Notes: a model not told the origin generated them from the letters alone. A DNA stretch of 64,000 bases from Parahoeflea olei (GCF_001703635.1 NZ_LQZT01000042.1:117550-181549), one strand, 5' to 3'. Shown: positions 1 to 7,651, numbered from the stretch's first letter. Numbers and translations: made by a program.

Positions 1-160
1 GGACATCACCCGACACATACGTCGTCGAGATCTTCAGCGCGCCGTCGACGGTCTCGGCCTTCACGATCTCAAAGCACCATTCCTCAGGCAGCGCGGCCGC
101 TTCGGCAACAGCTTCGTCGAGGATGTGCTGCCAACCGTGGGCGACGGAAATTTCTGACAT
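1..160 (-). CDS. Hypothetical protein, cut by the left window edge
   Basis: An ATG at 160 opens a reading frame that runs off the left edge, with 53 residues visible. It begins MSEISVAHGW and is acidic and helix-rich. Its start overlaps the stop of the next upstream gene as TAATG, which marks it as the downstream member of the minus-strand operon reaching back to 2935. I do not recognise the family, and its length and C-terminus are unknown. Confidence 0.6.
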   Translation of the reverse strand, partial: MSEISVAHGWQHILDEAVAEAAALPEEWCFEIVKAETVDGALKISTTYVSGDV

Positions 161-417
161 TACAGGCTCCTCTGTCGAGAATAACCGACATCGCTCGTTA
201 GGGGCCACAGCTCCGCCAGTACCAGTTCCCGGAGCATCGGCAGATCGGCTTCAGTCACCTGCTTCTCACGAATCCGCGCAAGCATGCTCCAGAACTCGGC
301 ATCGATCACGTCAGCGGCCTCTTTGTCGGCGTCGTTGATCCCCATCCTGATCAAAGTCGCCGTTCGCCGGATCTCGAGCCGACACATCGTCGCCAGCTCA
401 CTCTTCCTGTCCGTCAT
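160..417 (-). CDS. Hypothetical 85-residue phage protein
   Basis: The ATG at 417 overlaps the upstream stop as TGATG, so this start is preferred over one nine codons earlier. The 85-residue product begins MTDRKSELATMCRLEIRRTA and looks like a small, charged, all-helical protein with no Cys/His cluster or membrane segment. The arrangement suggests translational coupling to its neighbours. No family is recognised; the operon position is the only hint of role, and early phage accessory function is a guess. Confidence 0.6.
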   Translation of the reverse strand: MTDRKSELATMCRLEIRRTATLIRMGINDADKEAADVIDAEFWSMLARIREKQVTEADLPMLRELVLAELWPLTSDVGYSRQRSL

Positions 418-926
418 CAGATACGTCTCCCTAGTCGGATCCATCCATCATCCGTTAGTGCCATTCCCCATGCGCGGTTGAGATACAGCACCCTCGACCA
501 GATCCGCGGCCCCCAGTTTTTATGGTAGACGGATCCATTGACACGCCACTCGGCCGGCGACGACCCGCTCTGCCAGAGTTCGACGCGCCACGGCGTGACG
601 ATAGGAGCCTTGAACATCTCATCTTCCGTCGGCTCCGTCACACGGCTCAGACGGAATTCCGGCGGTGGCATGAGATAGCCGTCCGGCGACAAGAGCTGGA
701 GCAGACGTCGCCCGATCCTGAAATCGGTGCCAGTCTTCGCCGCCATGTGCCAGCCGACCTGAATCAGCGTCGGATCGATGTCGAAGGGATCGAGGCCATA
801 GAAGTCAACGGCATTCTCGATGTCCGGGCACCTTTCGAGAGCAGCCGCAAGCAGCTCTTCGAGATCCATGGATTCGACATCGATCCGGACCGGCGGCAAT
901 CCGAAACGGCGGCGGGGCGCGGTCAT
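417..926 (-). CDS. Hypothetical 169-residue phage protein
   Basis: This frame encodes a soluble 169-residue protein with an acidic N-terminal half (repeated Asp/Glu around residues 16-50) and a Trp-rich C-terminal half (a dozen aromatic residues after 110). Its start overlaps the end of the upstream gene by four bases. There is no recognised domain. The conserved spacing and the unbroken overlap chain with genes on both sides support it as real. Confidence 0.6.
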   Translation of the reverse strand: MTAPRRRFGLPPVRIDVESMDLEELLAAALERCPDIENAVDFYGLDPFDIDPTLIQVGWHMAAKTGTDFRIGRRLLQLLSPDGYLMPPPEFRLSRVTEPTEDEMFKAPIVTPWRVELWQSGSSPAEWRVNGSVYHKNWGPRIWSRVLYLNRAWGMALTDDGWIRLGRRI

Positions 927-1414
927 CGGAACTCCGGGGGATCGGTCTTGATCATCGCGTCAGCGGCCTCGTCGTAACGGTACCAATTGCCACGGACCTG
1001 CATCATACCGGACATCGCTCCATGTTCCCGGCGCGGCCACGACCGCTGATCAGGAGACGCATGCTCATCACACCGGCAGCGCCACCAGGCATAGCGCCCA
1101 GGCGGAGGGCGGCGGACATAGCCGGGTTCGCCGCAGACTTCGCACGTCTGGCCCGACTTGATCTCGGCCTTGCCCTTCGCGAGCCGCGCCGCGAGGACGG
1201 GGGTGTCGCACCAAATTCGCAACGTTCCCCATTTCTCCTTCATCTCGTGCACTTCGAGGCTCGGATCGTGCGGCAGCGCCTCGACTACGAACGCGCGTAC
1301 GAGCGGCAGCCAGCCAATACCGACGTCGACGTAGAGGGCGCTGTCGAAGACGCCAGGGTAGTCACTCTGCAGGTCGTCGAGCTTGATGCGCGGGAAGTCG
1401 GGATCATGCGTCAC
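923..1414 (-). CDS. Hypothetical protein with a Cys-rich zinc-ribbon-like segment
   Basis: The start is taken as the GTG at 1414 because a strong Shine-Dalgarno (AAAAGGAGG) lies six bases upstream; a GTG nine codons earlier would place that site inside the gene. The 163-residue product has a CEVCGEPG pair near residue 95 and a second CRCDEH group about 25 residues later, a spacing typical of a structural zinc site. The upstream gene overlaps it by 11 bases. Role unknown; zinc binding is inferred from Cys spacing. Confidence 0.6.
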   Translation of the reverse strand: MTHDPDFPRIKLDDLQSDYPGVFDSALYVDVGIGWLPLVRAFVVEALPHDPSLEVHEMKEKWGTLRIWCDTPVLAARLAKGKAEIKSGQTCEVCGEPGYVRRPPPGRYAWWRCRCDEHASPDQRSWPRREHGAMSGMMQVRGNWYRYDEAADAMIKTDPPEFR

Positions 1415-1712
1415 AGATGGCCTCCTTTTCACAGCCGTCACACGTCACCACGCGGCTGGTTCCACGATCTCGCCCATGTCCAGATCCGCAGCAGCCGCAC
1501 GTGTGGAGCGACTGGGTGACAAAACCCTGCACGAGGCGTCCGAGCTGATAGCGCTGAGCGGGGCCGAGCTGGCTGTCATCGACGTCGACGTGGAGCCAGC
1601 CGCGGTCCGCGGTCATCTCGGTAATGGCTGCCGTCGGGTGGGCGCTGTGGAGAGCGAGGCGGAGGTCGTGGACGAGGCCGATCCAGCCGATCGGGAGACG
1701 GTCGTCACTCAT
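1404..1712 (-). CDS. Hypothetical 102-residue protein with C-terminal Cys cluster
   Basis: The ATG at 1712 overlaps the upstream stop by eight bases, and the frame ends inside the next gene. A longer open frame extends to 2171, but that extension is antiparallel noise over the previous gene. The product starts MSDDRLPIGW and ends with CGCCGSGHG and CDGCEKE, a four-to-six cysteine cluster likely to bind zinc. Its neighbours on either side also end in Cys clusters, so the three may be diverged relatives. Function unknown. Confidence 0.55.
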   Translation of the reverse strand: MSDDRLPIGWIGLVHDLRLALHSAHPTAAITEMTADRGWLHVDVDDSQLGPAQRYQLGRLVQGFVTQSLHTCGCCGSGHGRDRGTSRVVTCDGCEKEAICDA

Positions 1713-2400
1713 GACGGCTCCACTTTTCGTAGCATCCAGAACACAGCAGGCGGTCGCCGAGAGCGGCGTCGGGATCATCGAGCAGCGCCTCCAGCCCGAC
1801 CTTCGAGACGATTTCACCGGGGCGACCGCAGTGCTCGCAGGATTCCACCAGGTCACCGCGCGCGCCTTCCAGTACGAACTCAATCGCGGCACGGTCGATA
1901 TCGGGCAGGCAATCCGCGATCCGAGCATCAACGACGACGAAGCCCGCGTTCCGCGTGACCACGCTGCGGATGTCAACTTTGTCGATGAGACCGAGGTCGT
2001 GTAGCTGCGCGTACATGTCGCCGACGGCAGTCTGTAGGCCGCGGCGGAACTGCAGGTGCTCGACATCGGGGACGGCATCGCCGTAGCGGCCGCGCATGGC
2101 AGCGTACCAGATGTCGTCGGGGCGGAGGGGGAAGCGGTCTCGGAGGAGATCTGCGGCAGCCTCCTCAGCATCAGCGATGATGTCGTCGAGGCCCTGGCTG
2201 CTGCCGGCGACTACGATGCGCAGCTTGCTGTCATCAAGCCAGATGCGCTGGACGCGCAGATCGGAATCGAATGCGGCAAGTCGCTCGAAGAACTCGATGA
2301 TGACCGGCTCGATCTCGGTGGGGATGTCGATGTACTCCGGGGGGAAAGGAACTCGGGCGCCGAAACGCTGGCGGAGGCTAGTGTGGAAGGGATTAGACAT
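1705..2400 (-). CDS. Hypothetical 231-residue protein with C-terminal zinc-finger-like motif
   Basis: This soluble protein has an acidic, helical body and a C-terminal CEHCGRPGE followed about 28 residues later by CSGCYEKW, giving a four-cysteine zinc-binding pattern. The stop overlaps the start of the next gene, and the start overlaps the end of the metallophosphoesterase gene by eight bases, so the operon is continuous. No enzyme motif is visible. I cannot assign a function; DNA or RNA binding is only one possibility for the Cys cluster. Confidence 0.6.
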   Translation of the reverse strand: MSNPFHTSLRQRFGARVPFPPEYIDIPTEIEPVIIEFFERLAAFDSDLRVQRIWLDDSKLRIVVAGSSQGLDDIIADAEEAAADLLRDRFPLRPDDIWYAAMRGRYGDAVPDVEHLQFRRGLQTAVGDMYAQLHDLGLIDKVDIRSVVTRNAGFVVVDARIADCLPDIDRAAIEFVLEGARGDLVESCEHCGRPGEIVSKVGLEALLDDPDAALGDRLLCSGCYEKWSRHE

Positions 2401-2935
2401 CGAGCGACTCCTTGATTTCAGAAAACGTCAGCGGTGCGAAATGAGTGTCGGCACAGTCGATTCCGACGTCACGGCTGCGCCCGAGAGGTGCCAGATCGCC
2501 GTGGCTGTGTCCGAAAAGGTGGTAGCCACCGTGATGAGCGGCGGGCCAAGTCCGGCAAGCGTAGTGATGCAGATAGATGCGGCAGCCCTCATCAGTCGTC
2601 TCGAGCGCGTGGACCGGCGGCTGATCCCACGGAAGGCCGCGGACGGTCTTGCTGACGCGGCCTTTGTTATCGAGATCGTGATTGCCCAGAACGAGGATCT
2701 TGCGGCCGTGCATTTCATGGAAGAGATGGCGAATGTACTCTACATCGCCGCTGAGGGCGAAATCGCCGATCACATACAGGATGTCGTCGCGCTCGACGCG
2801 GTCGTTGATGCGGCGAACGATGGCGGCATCCATATCCTCGACGGCGTCAAAGGGGCGCGTGGCGGCGCAGTGCCTCAGGATGCCGTGGTGGCCGAGATGG
2901 AGGTCGGCTGTGTACCACTTGCGGGTGAAGGACAT
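2393..2935 (-). CDS. Calcineurin-like metallophosphoesterase
   Basis: All five signatures of small metallophosphoesterases appear in order: DLHLGH near residue 11, GDFA near 60, GNHD near 84, an HH pair near 124 and GHSHG near 142. These supply the His, Asp and Asn ligands for a two-metal site hydrolysing phosphomono- or diesters. The 180-residue length fits the minimal phage and bacterial family. The ATG at 2935 is chosen because CAGGAG lies six bases upstream; an ATG eight codons earlier is weaker. It is the first gene of the left operon; substrate unknown. Confidence 0.85.
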   Translation of the reverse strand: MSFTRKWYTADLHLGHHGILRHCAATRPFDAVEDMDAAIVRRINDRVERDDILYVIGDFALSGDVEYIRHLFHEMHGRKILVLGNHDLDNKGRVSKTVRGLPWDQPPVHALETTDEGCRIYLHHYACRTWPAAHHGGYHLFGHSHGDLAPLGRSRDVGIDCADTHFAPLTFSEIKESLDV

Positions 2936-3147
2936 GATGGACTCCTGAAAGATAGACATACGAAAGCGGCGACCGCGGAGGGCGGTGTCAGGCGGCTATT
3001 CGGGCTATCTTCAGTCCAGTCATCGGCGGCGTCCTTGTTCCGGGAATCCGTATAGCAGGACCCGGAGTGGTTGTGAGCCCCGCCGATGCAGAAAGGCGCC
3101 GGCGAGGTTAACGGGTTGCGATCGGGTGCACGGACTTATGCATGAGA

Positions 3148-3193
3148 TATCTCACAGGCGGTATAATTGTGGGCCGATATACTGCCTGTGATA
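3148..3193. promoter_or_regulatory. Large inverted repeat, probable operator for the left operon
   Basis: Arms TCTCACAGGCGGTATA and TATACTGCCTGTGATA are complementary at 14 of 16 positions and flank about 13 bases containing AT-rich -10-like sequences. The element lies in the 270-base gap before the metallophosphoesterase operon and just after the end of the gene at 3206. Its position and symmetry suggest a repressor-controlled promoter, though the regulator is not identifiable here. A second, weaker dyad (TCCGGG/CCCGGA) lies near 3030. Confidence 0.5.
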
Positions 3194-3205
3194 CCAAGCT
3201 GGGGC

Positions 3206-3913
3206 TTAATGCTCGAATACAACCTCGACACCGACGAAATCCATCGGCCTGCGCTGCCGGCGGAGCCATTCGCGCTCCTGGATGACGTAGTCGGGCACTG
3301 GTGGGTTCGTGGCCTCGTACTCGCGCCGACGGCGGTGGTTTTCGGTAAGGAAGGCGTCGAACTTGGCACGGCTCTCGGCGGCCGCCTCGTCGGCTTCCGC
3401 TGACAATCTTGCGCGACGAGCCTGCTCAAACGCTCTGAGCGACTTCCCAGCCCGGGCGATCTGGGCTGCGTCATATCCGACGAGCGATCCAGCTTCCGAG
3501 ATAAACCGGGCTTCTTCGGCGGGTGTCATCAGGCTGTAAGACAGTCGAAGCTCCTCAGGCTTCATGAGCATCTCGCGGGGATATCCCTCGGGAAGTACCC
3601 GCATGTCCTTACCTGCTGGACAGTTGTCAACGACACGGCTGATCGGCGTATTGAGGCTAGCCACCGCCGCCTCGAACTCTTCAGTCCGCATGCGCAGGTG
3701 TTCCTTGGCGATTCTCACGACGTCACCGAAGACGGTGTCGAGTCCATTTGTGCGGATGACGGCGGGATCCGCGGAGGCATCCAGTTCCGTTTTGATCGCC
3801 GCAATCAGCTTGTCGAACCTGGCGCGGTGTTCGTGTTCCTGCGCGGCCTCGGCCTCGGCGATGGCTACCAGGTTTGCTATCAGGACTTTCTTCGGCAGTT
3901 TTCTCGTGCTCAT
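3206..3913 (-). CDS. Hypothetical protein downstream of the replication initiator
   Basis: The 235-residue product is mostly helical and charged, with a Lys-rich start (MSTRKLPKKV) and long Glu/Ala/Arg stretches between residues 140 and 200 that look like coiled coil. Its ATG overlaps the stop of the initiator gene as ATGA, so the two are translated from one message. Genes coupled to Rep initiators often aid replication or partition, but nothing here identifies a ParB, helicase-loader or primase motif, so its role remains unknown. Confidence 0.6.
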   Translation of the reverse strand: MSTRKLPKKVLIANLVAIAEAEAAQEHEHRARFDKLIAAIKTELDASADPAVIRTNGLDTVFGDVVRIAKEHLRMRTEEFEAAVASLNTPISRVVDNCPAGKDMRVLPEGYPREMLMKPEELRLSYSLMTPAEEARFISEAGSLVGYDAAQIARAGKSLRAFEQARRARLSAEADEAAAESRAKFDAFLTENHRRRREYEATNPPVPDYVIQEREWLRRQRRPMDFVGVEVVFEH

Positions 3914-5307
3914 GCTGCGTACTCCATGTCTTCGATGACGTCTGCGTTGTTCCGGAAAAGGTGGCCGAGATCGCTCTCTGTAGGCCGGGCCTCGATATCC
4001 CGGTATTGTTGCTCTCCGTCGGCCGACCAGACCAATCGGAGCGTCTTCTCGGAGGCGCCCGTCCAGAGGTGGCCTGCGACGATGGACACGGCCTCTGCCG
4101 GATCGAATCCTTCGGCAACATAAAGGATGACCTTGTTCGCGAGCGCGATGTCGGTGATCGCTTCGTCGGCGGCATCTTCGTCGGACTCGATAATCTGAGC
4201 CTCGCCTCCCTCTTGCATTCGAACCCAGGCTTCGAATGCGGCGGATATCCCAGCACGCTCGAGCAGCCCCGTAATCCGCTCATCGGCGAAGGCCTCGGTC
4301 CACATTGTCGCGATCTCTCTCACCGAGACGTCGAGGCGTGTGGCCGCACGACGGAGGACGTCCTCGCCGGGCATCTGAGTGGCCATGTCGACCGCGGAGG
4401 ACGTTGCGATCCTTCGAACGACCGTACGATCTGAGCGATCCATTTCCGCTTTCTGGAATTCGGCTGGCATCTTCAGGGCCTTGCCCACGGTGATGACGAT
4501 CCCGACAACCGGGCGGCCTCGTGTAGCAGCGCGGACGTATTCGCAATCGATCTGGAAGCGGCGGACGTGGTTCCGGATGTCGTCGAGGACGGGTTGCAGG
4601 ACTCGGCTCTCAAAGTTGCTGAACTTGAAGATGTCGGGCTGCCATCCGAGGAGATCCGCGAGTTCTTCAGGTGTCCAACGGATTGGGGGGCGCTGGTCGC
4701 GGCCCGACATCAGAGCGAGCGTCGGATAGAGACGAGATGTGTATTTCGAAGTGAACCGCGGAAATGCACCGAGTTCCAGGTGCGCGTAGATCTCGCTGGC
4801 GAGGATTGCCTTTCTGACCGCAGGAAACATCTCGACAGCGATATGGCTCTTTTTCGTCGTCTTCGACCTGGCTTCATAGACGTTCAGAAGCTGCACACGC
4901 TCCGCCGTCATTTCGAAATCGCCGTCGGTATCAAGAAAGTCATACGACACCCACGTCGACGACAGTGCCTTCATTTGGCTCCGGAGACGAGATGTCTTCT
5001 CGATCTGGAGGTATGCCTTCGCGTCCTCGAAGGGCACCATGAACGTCTCGGTCTCAGCGAGCGTCGGGCGCCAACGAGCCAAAAGATAAGTATAGAGAGC
5101 GGCGGATGTTGCCGTCATCGCTTCTTCTGGCGTGTTTCCTTCGCGCGCGCCGAAGTACCTGACGGAATGAATGAGAGCAGCGGACCTCTCGACGGTCGGC
5201 TCTTTCTCGATGCCAGGACGCTCTTTCGCATGAACCAGGCGGATGTCACCTCGAACGCCCCTGCGGTCGGCTCCCGTTGTTTTCTGTCGGCTGAAATTCT
5301 TCGTCAT
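3910..5307 (-). CDS. Rep_3-like plasmid-type replication initiator
   Basis: The 465-residue protein resembles iteron-binding initiators with tandem winged helices. Residues around 165-245 carry the family-like YTSRLYPTLALMSG helix, then WTPEELADLLGW and a segment of the type FSNFESRVLQPVLDDI, the pattern of the second winged-helix domain. A long C-terminal region of about 200 residues is unassigned. The ATG at 5307 follows GAGGAG at a good distance; an in-frame start at 5460 would run through the direct repeats. It is divergent from the origin repeats at 5.4-5.8 kb, as in iteron plasmids. Family call is by motif memory. Confidence 0.75.
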   Translation of the reverse strand: MTKNFSRQKTTGADRRGVRGDIRLVHAKERPGIEKEPTVERSAALIHSVRYFGAREGNTPEEAMTATSAALYTYLLARWRPTLAETETFMVPFEDAKAYLQIEKTSRLRSQMKALSSTWVSYDFLDTDGDFEMTAERVQLLNVYEARSKTTKKSHIAVEMFPAVRKAILASEIYAHLELGAFPRFTSKYTSRLYPTLALMSGRDQRPPIRWTPEELADLLGWQPDIFKFSNFESRVLQPVLDDIRNHVRRFQIDCEYVRAATRGRPVVGIVITVGKALKMPAEFQKAEMDRSDRTVVRRIATSSAVDMATQMPGEDVLRRAATRLDVSVREIATMWTEAFADERITGLLERAGISAAFEAWVRMQEGGEAQIIESDEDAADEAITDIALANKVILYVAEGFDPAEAVSIVAGHLWTGASEKTLRLVWSADGEQQYRDIEARPTESDLGHLFRNNADVIEDMEYAA

Positions 5308-5421
5308 GTCTGCTCTCCTCGTACAACAATGGTCATCGCCGGCGGAGAATGACGCAAGGGTCTCGGCTCGATTCTCTCGTTGTCGAGCAGAAAGAATGTG
5401 TCCCGTAGTGATGACAGTGCG

Positions 5422-5475
5422 CGGACAAAATGTAGCTGAGACGGGGGTGTTTTCGGACAAAATGTAGCTGAGACG
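5422..5475 (+). repeat. Two 22-base direct repeats (iteron-like)
   Basis: Identical copies beginning CGGACAAAATGTAGCTGAGA occupy 5422-5443 and 5454-5475. The 32-base period is about three helical turns, so bound proteins would sit on one face of the DNA. They lie just upstream of the initiator gene and are likely binding sites for it. Only two copies are present, fewer than many iteron arrays. Confidence 0.7.
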
Positions 5476-5538
5476 ATTCCGATACGCGGCGCGGCTTCTA
5501 AGCCCGTCAACGCGATTTGCCGGGAATTCGAAAAGAAT

Positions 5539-5557
5539 ATACCGAGCGGGTCGGTAT
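5539..5557. promoter_or_regulatory. Perfect dyad, possible initiator operator
   Basis: ATACCGA and TCGGTAT form a perfect inverted repeat with a five-base GC-rich spacer. In Rep_3 systems dimeric initiator often represses its own gene through such a dyad related to the iterons; here the dyad sequence is not obviously related to the 22-base repeats, so another regulator is equally possible. Confidence 0.5.
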
Positions 5558-5729
5558 GGAAGTGAATCTGCTCATCCGGGAGGGGGGAGACTTACGTCTC
5601 TCGTAGGACGCTACGCGCTGCTCCGCTCGACCAGCTACCGCGTGTCCAACAACTAGCCCCGAGTGACAAGTTCCGACATAGACGTTGCGATCCTGTGCTT
5701 TGTCACTTGCAACGCCGATCAACATCCTT

Positions 5730-5775
5730 GTCTCGTAGTGACGGCCGAACTGATCGAGCCGTCTCGTAGTGACGG
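5730..5775 (+). repeat. Two copies of a 14-base repeat before the gene at 5786
   Basis: GTCTCGTAGTGACG occurs at 5730-5743 and 5761-5774, 31 bases apart, with the second copy touching the ribosome-binding site of the next gene. A third exact copy is at 6157-6170 over the GTG start of the following gene, and degenerate copies lie near 5400 and 5596. The placement suggests an operator shared by both plus-strand genes. Confidence 0.7.
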
Positions 5776-5785
5776 AGGGTTGGAT

Positions 5786-6124
5786 ATGCCGAGACCGAAG
5801 GGAACAACGCCGAGACTGGTCGCGCAGCAGGCTCGACAGGCGAAGCACCGCGAGAAGCTGAAGTTGATCGGCAAGCCAGAGGCGAGCCAGGTTGACGTCG
5901 CGGTCGCATCAGCCGTCGCGAAGGCTGCAATGTGGCTGGCTTCTCGTACCGAATCCAGGACTATCGGCGAGAACGATCCTCGACGTCATCTTCTCAAGAA
6001 GATCGTCGTAACGGCGACACAGGAGCTTGTGTCTTCCGGGTGCGACCGAGTGGAGGCGCAGAAGAAGATCGCGTCACGATTCCGAAGTGCGCGCAAGCGT
6101 CGTTCTCCCCCCATTACTTCTTAA
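5786..6124 (+). CDS. Small basic protein, possible replicon regulator
   Basis: The ATG at 5786 follows GGAGG by about seven bases, so the longer open frame from 5663 is not used. The 112-residue product is strongly basic, with a Lys/Arg-rich N-terminus (residues 1-28), a segment reading ASQVDVAVASAVAKAAMWLA that could be the strand and first helix of a ribbon-helix-helix fold, and a basic tail. It lies divergent to the initiator next to 14-base repeats, which would suit a copy-number or transcription regulator. This is an inference from size, charge and position. Confidence 0.6.
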   Translation: MPRPKGTTPRLVAQQARQAKHREKLKLIGKPEASQVDVAVASAVAKAAMWLASRTESRTIGENDPRRHLLKKIVVTATQELVSSGCDRVEAQKKIASRFRSARKRRSPPITS

Positions 6125-6156
6125 CCCAGAATCGGTTTTCCGATGATTTTGCGGGA

Positions 6157-6170
6157 GTCTCGTAGTGACG
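6157..6170 (+). repeat. Third copy of the 14-base repeat, over a start codon
   Basis: GTCTCGTAGTGACG here contains the GTG initiation codon of the gene at 6165. A protein bound to it would block transcription or initiation complex entry, consistent with the operator role suggested for the copies at 5730 and 5761. Confidence 0.65.
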
Positions 6171-6467
6171 CATCTAAATCTGACACCGAGAGCGAGATGG
6201 AAACTCGGCGGGGTGAGCGACGCAAGGATTGGTGAAGTTCGTCAGGCGCTCCTGGTTCTTGGCGCGGTTGCCGCTGAAGACGCCGACTATGCCAAAACTC
6301 GCAACGGTCGTGGATTTTCTAAATCGGACTCGAGCAAGGGCCACGCACTGAGCAAGGTCAGCCTCGCCGCTGCGCTTGGTGACCAGTCACTGCTCGGCGA
6401 GATACTCCGGATGGCGGCTCGTTACCGCCGCCAAGCGTCGACCCTATCGCAGGGCACGTTGCTTTAA
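6165..6467 (+). CDS. Hypothetical 100-residue protein with GTG start
   Basis: The frame opens with GTG inside the 14-base repeat and has GGGAG seven bases upstream. The product is small and basic, predicted helical, beginning MTHLNLTPRARWKLGGVSDA. It is second in the short plus-strand group facing away from the initiator. No domain is recognised. Its operator-like repeat implies co-regulation with the gene at 5786. Confidence 0.55.
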   Translation: MTHLNLTPRARWKLGGVSDARIGEVRQALLVLGAVAAEDADYAKTRNGRGFSKSDSSKGHALSKVSLAAALGDQSLLGEILRMAARYRRQASTLSQGTLL

Positions 6468-6569
6468 CGCGAGACAAATTGCGGATTCCCGATTCAGCCC
6501 CGTCGGCTGCCGGCGCTTGAATCTTTCACCGCACTGGCCCGATCATGATCCAACACAGGAGATCAAGAC

Positions 6570-7223
6570 ATGGCCGAGAAGGACGCCAAGATTCAGACAT
6601 TCGCGCCTCGGATCGACTGGCTCGAGCAAGCCGCCGCGGATCTCTATACCAAAACTGGCAGCGGCGGGACGCTCGACGAACGGCTCTGGCGCGCAACGCT
6701 CACAGGAGCCGAAACCAGCGGCTCCTGGTCTCCAGATCCGTGGACGCAGACTGATCTTATCTACGGCCCCGATTCCGTCAATGGCATGTCGCTCCACCAG
6801 ACCCTCTACGGCAACAACGCTGCCAACGCTCTGAAGACGCAGGACGGCAAGGGCCTCTACGGCTGGCTCTTTCCGACGACCGAGACGCGCTGGCAGTACG
6901 GACCCGAGAACGGTAGCCGCAACCTCGCCACCGAGATCTTCGGCGCCCCCGACAGCGGCTGGGTTCACGCCCTGCGCGCCGCCAACCTCAACCTCATGTC
7001 CGCGATATTCAAAGACGTCTCTTACGTCGGGAACTATACCATCATCGATCGTATCAACGACCTTGCGACCGAACTCGAAACCCTTGCGACGGGCGCAGAG
7101 CAAGCCATCGGGGACGTTCAGACCGAGGTCGCTCATCAAGCCGATCTAAACGACGCCGCGCATGCCAATCTCCAGAGCCAGATCGACAACCTGCGAGCGC
7201 GCATCAACGCAGGAGGTCTCTGA
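6570..7223 (+). CDS. Hypothetical phage protein with C-terminal coiled coil
   Basis: A good ribosome site (CAGGAG) precedes the ATG. The 217-residue protein has an aromatic, glycine-rich middle (residues 50-120) and a C-terminal third rich in Leu, Ala, Glu and Asp with heptad-like spacing, ending in LQSQIDNLRARIN, which is likely coiled coil. It is followed after three bases by the next gene. The mixture of a globular Trp/Gly region and a coiled coil is seen in some virion accessory proteins, but I cannot assign it. Confidence 0.6.
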   Translation: MAEKDAKIQTFAPRIDWLEQAAADLYTKTGSGGTLDERLWRATLTGAETSGSWSPDPWTQTDLIYGPDSVNGMSLHQTLYGNNAANALKTQDGKGLYGWLFPTTETRWQYGPENGSRNLATEIFGAPDSGWVHALRAANLNLMSAIFKDVSYVGNYTIIDRINDLATELETLATGAEQAIGDVQTEVAHQADLNDAAHANLQSQIDNLRARINAGGL

Positions 7224-7225
7224 CG

Positions 7226-7519
7226 ATGGACACCGACCTCACACCTCGACAGGCAGTCCACGCCTACCTCGGCGGCGAGCCGGTCCCGCCTCACGTCCTG
7301 CGCGCGGCCGTGGCTCAATACGTCACCGGGTACGAAACCCTCGTCGATCTCGCCATGGACGTCACGGGCGACCCCTGCGACATCTCGGCAGGGAACGACC
7401 TGGCCGCAGAACTTTTGATGCAGCAGACGATGCTCGAGGAATTCTACACGCTGACGTCCGCCGCGACGGCGCTGCCTGACCTCGTCCGTAGCCGGCAGCC
7501 GAGAAGGACTCGAGCATGA
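7226..7519 (+). CDS. Hypothetical 97-residue protein
   Basis: GGAGGTCTC precedes the ATG and overlaps the end of the previous gene, so the two are co-translated. The product is helical and acidic in the middle with a basic Arg-rich tail. No domain is recognised. Confidence 0.6.
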   Translation: MDTDLTPRQAVHAYLGGEPVPPHVLRAAVAQYVTGYETLVDLAMDVTGDPCDISAGNDLAAELLMQQTMLEEFYTLTSAATALPDLVRSRQPRRTRA

Positions 7520-7525
7520 ATCCAC

Positions 7526-7554
7526 TTGCGCTCGATGCCGCCGACACACACCAT
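7526..7554 (+). promoter_or_regulatory. Promoter-like element, first of a five-member family
   Basis: TTGCGC and CACCAT are separated by exactly 17 bases, the same arrangement as at 16295, 16782, 18147 and 39646. Transcription would start near 7561 and reach a strong terminator within about 40 bases, before the gene at 7652. Confidence 0.5.
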
Positions 7555-7595
7555 TCATCTACCGCTGGATTCTTTCTGTCGGTTCCTTCTGACTC

Positions 7596-7641
7596 ACCCC
7601 GGCTGCCGCGCGAACAACCGCGCGCCCGGGGTTTCTTTTTT
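7596..7641 (+). terminator. Rho-independent terminator or attenuator
   Basis: ACCCCGG pairs with CCGGGGT around a GC-rich inner stem (CGCGCG twice), followed by TTTCTTTTTT. It ends 10 bases before the next start codon, so it may control readthrough into that gene rather than simply end the previous operon. Confidence 0.85.
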
Positions 7642-7651
7642 GAGGTGACGC

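Larger units (their letters stand above)
5400..5785. other. Putative replication origin and control region
   Basis: This gap between the divergent initiator gene and the plus-strand gene at 5786 contains a cluster of repeats: two identical 22-base direct repeats spaced 32 bases apart, a perfect 19-base dyad, two exact and two degenerate copies of a 14-base motif, and a longer imperfect dyad (TGACAA/TTGTCA, 5664-5705). No gene is visible in it. The arrangement is what an iteron-type origin plus autoregulatory operators looks like; origin activity is inferred. Confidence 0.6.

Noticed and set aside
1404..2171. 255-residue version of the gene at 1404-1712
   Set aside because: The extra N-terminal part is low-complexity Ser/Arg/Thr sequence lying over the preceding gene in another frame. 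The ATG at 1712 overlaps the upstream stop.
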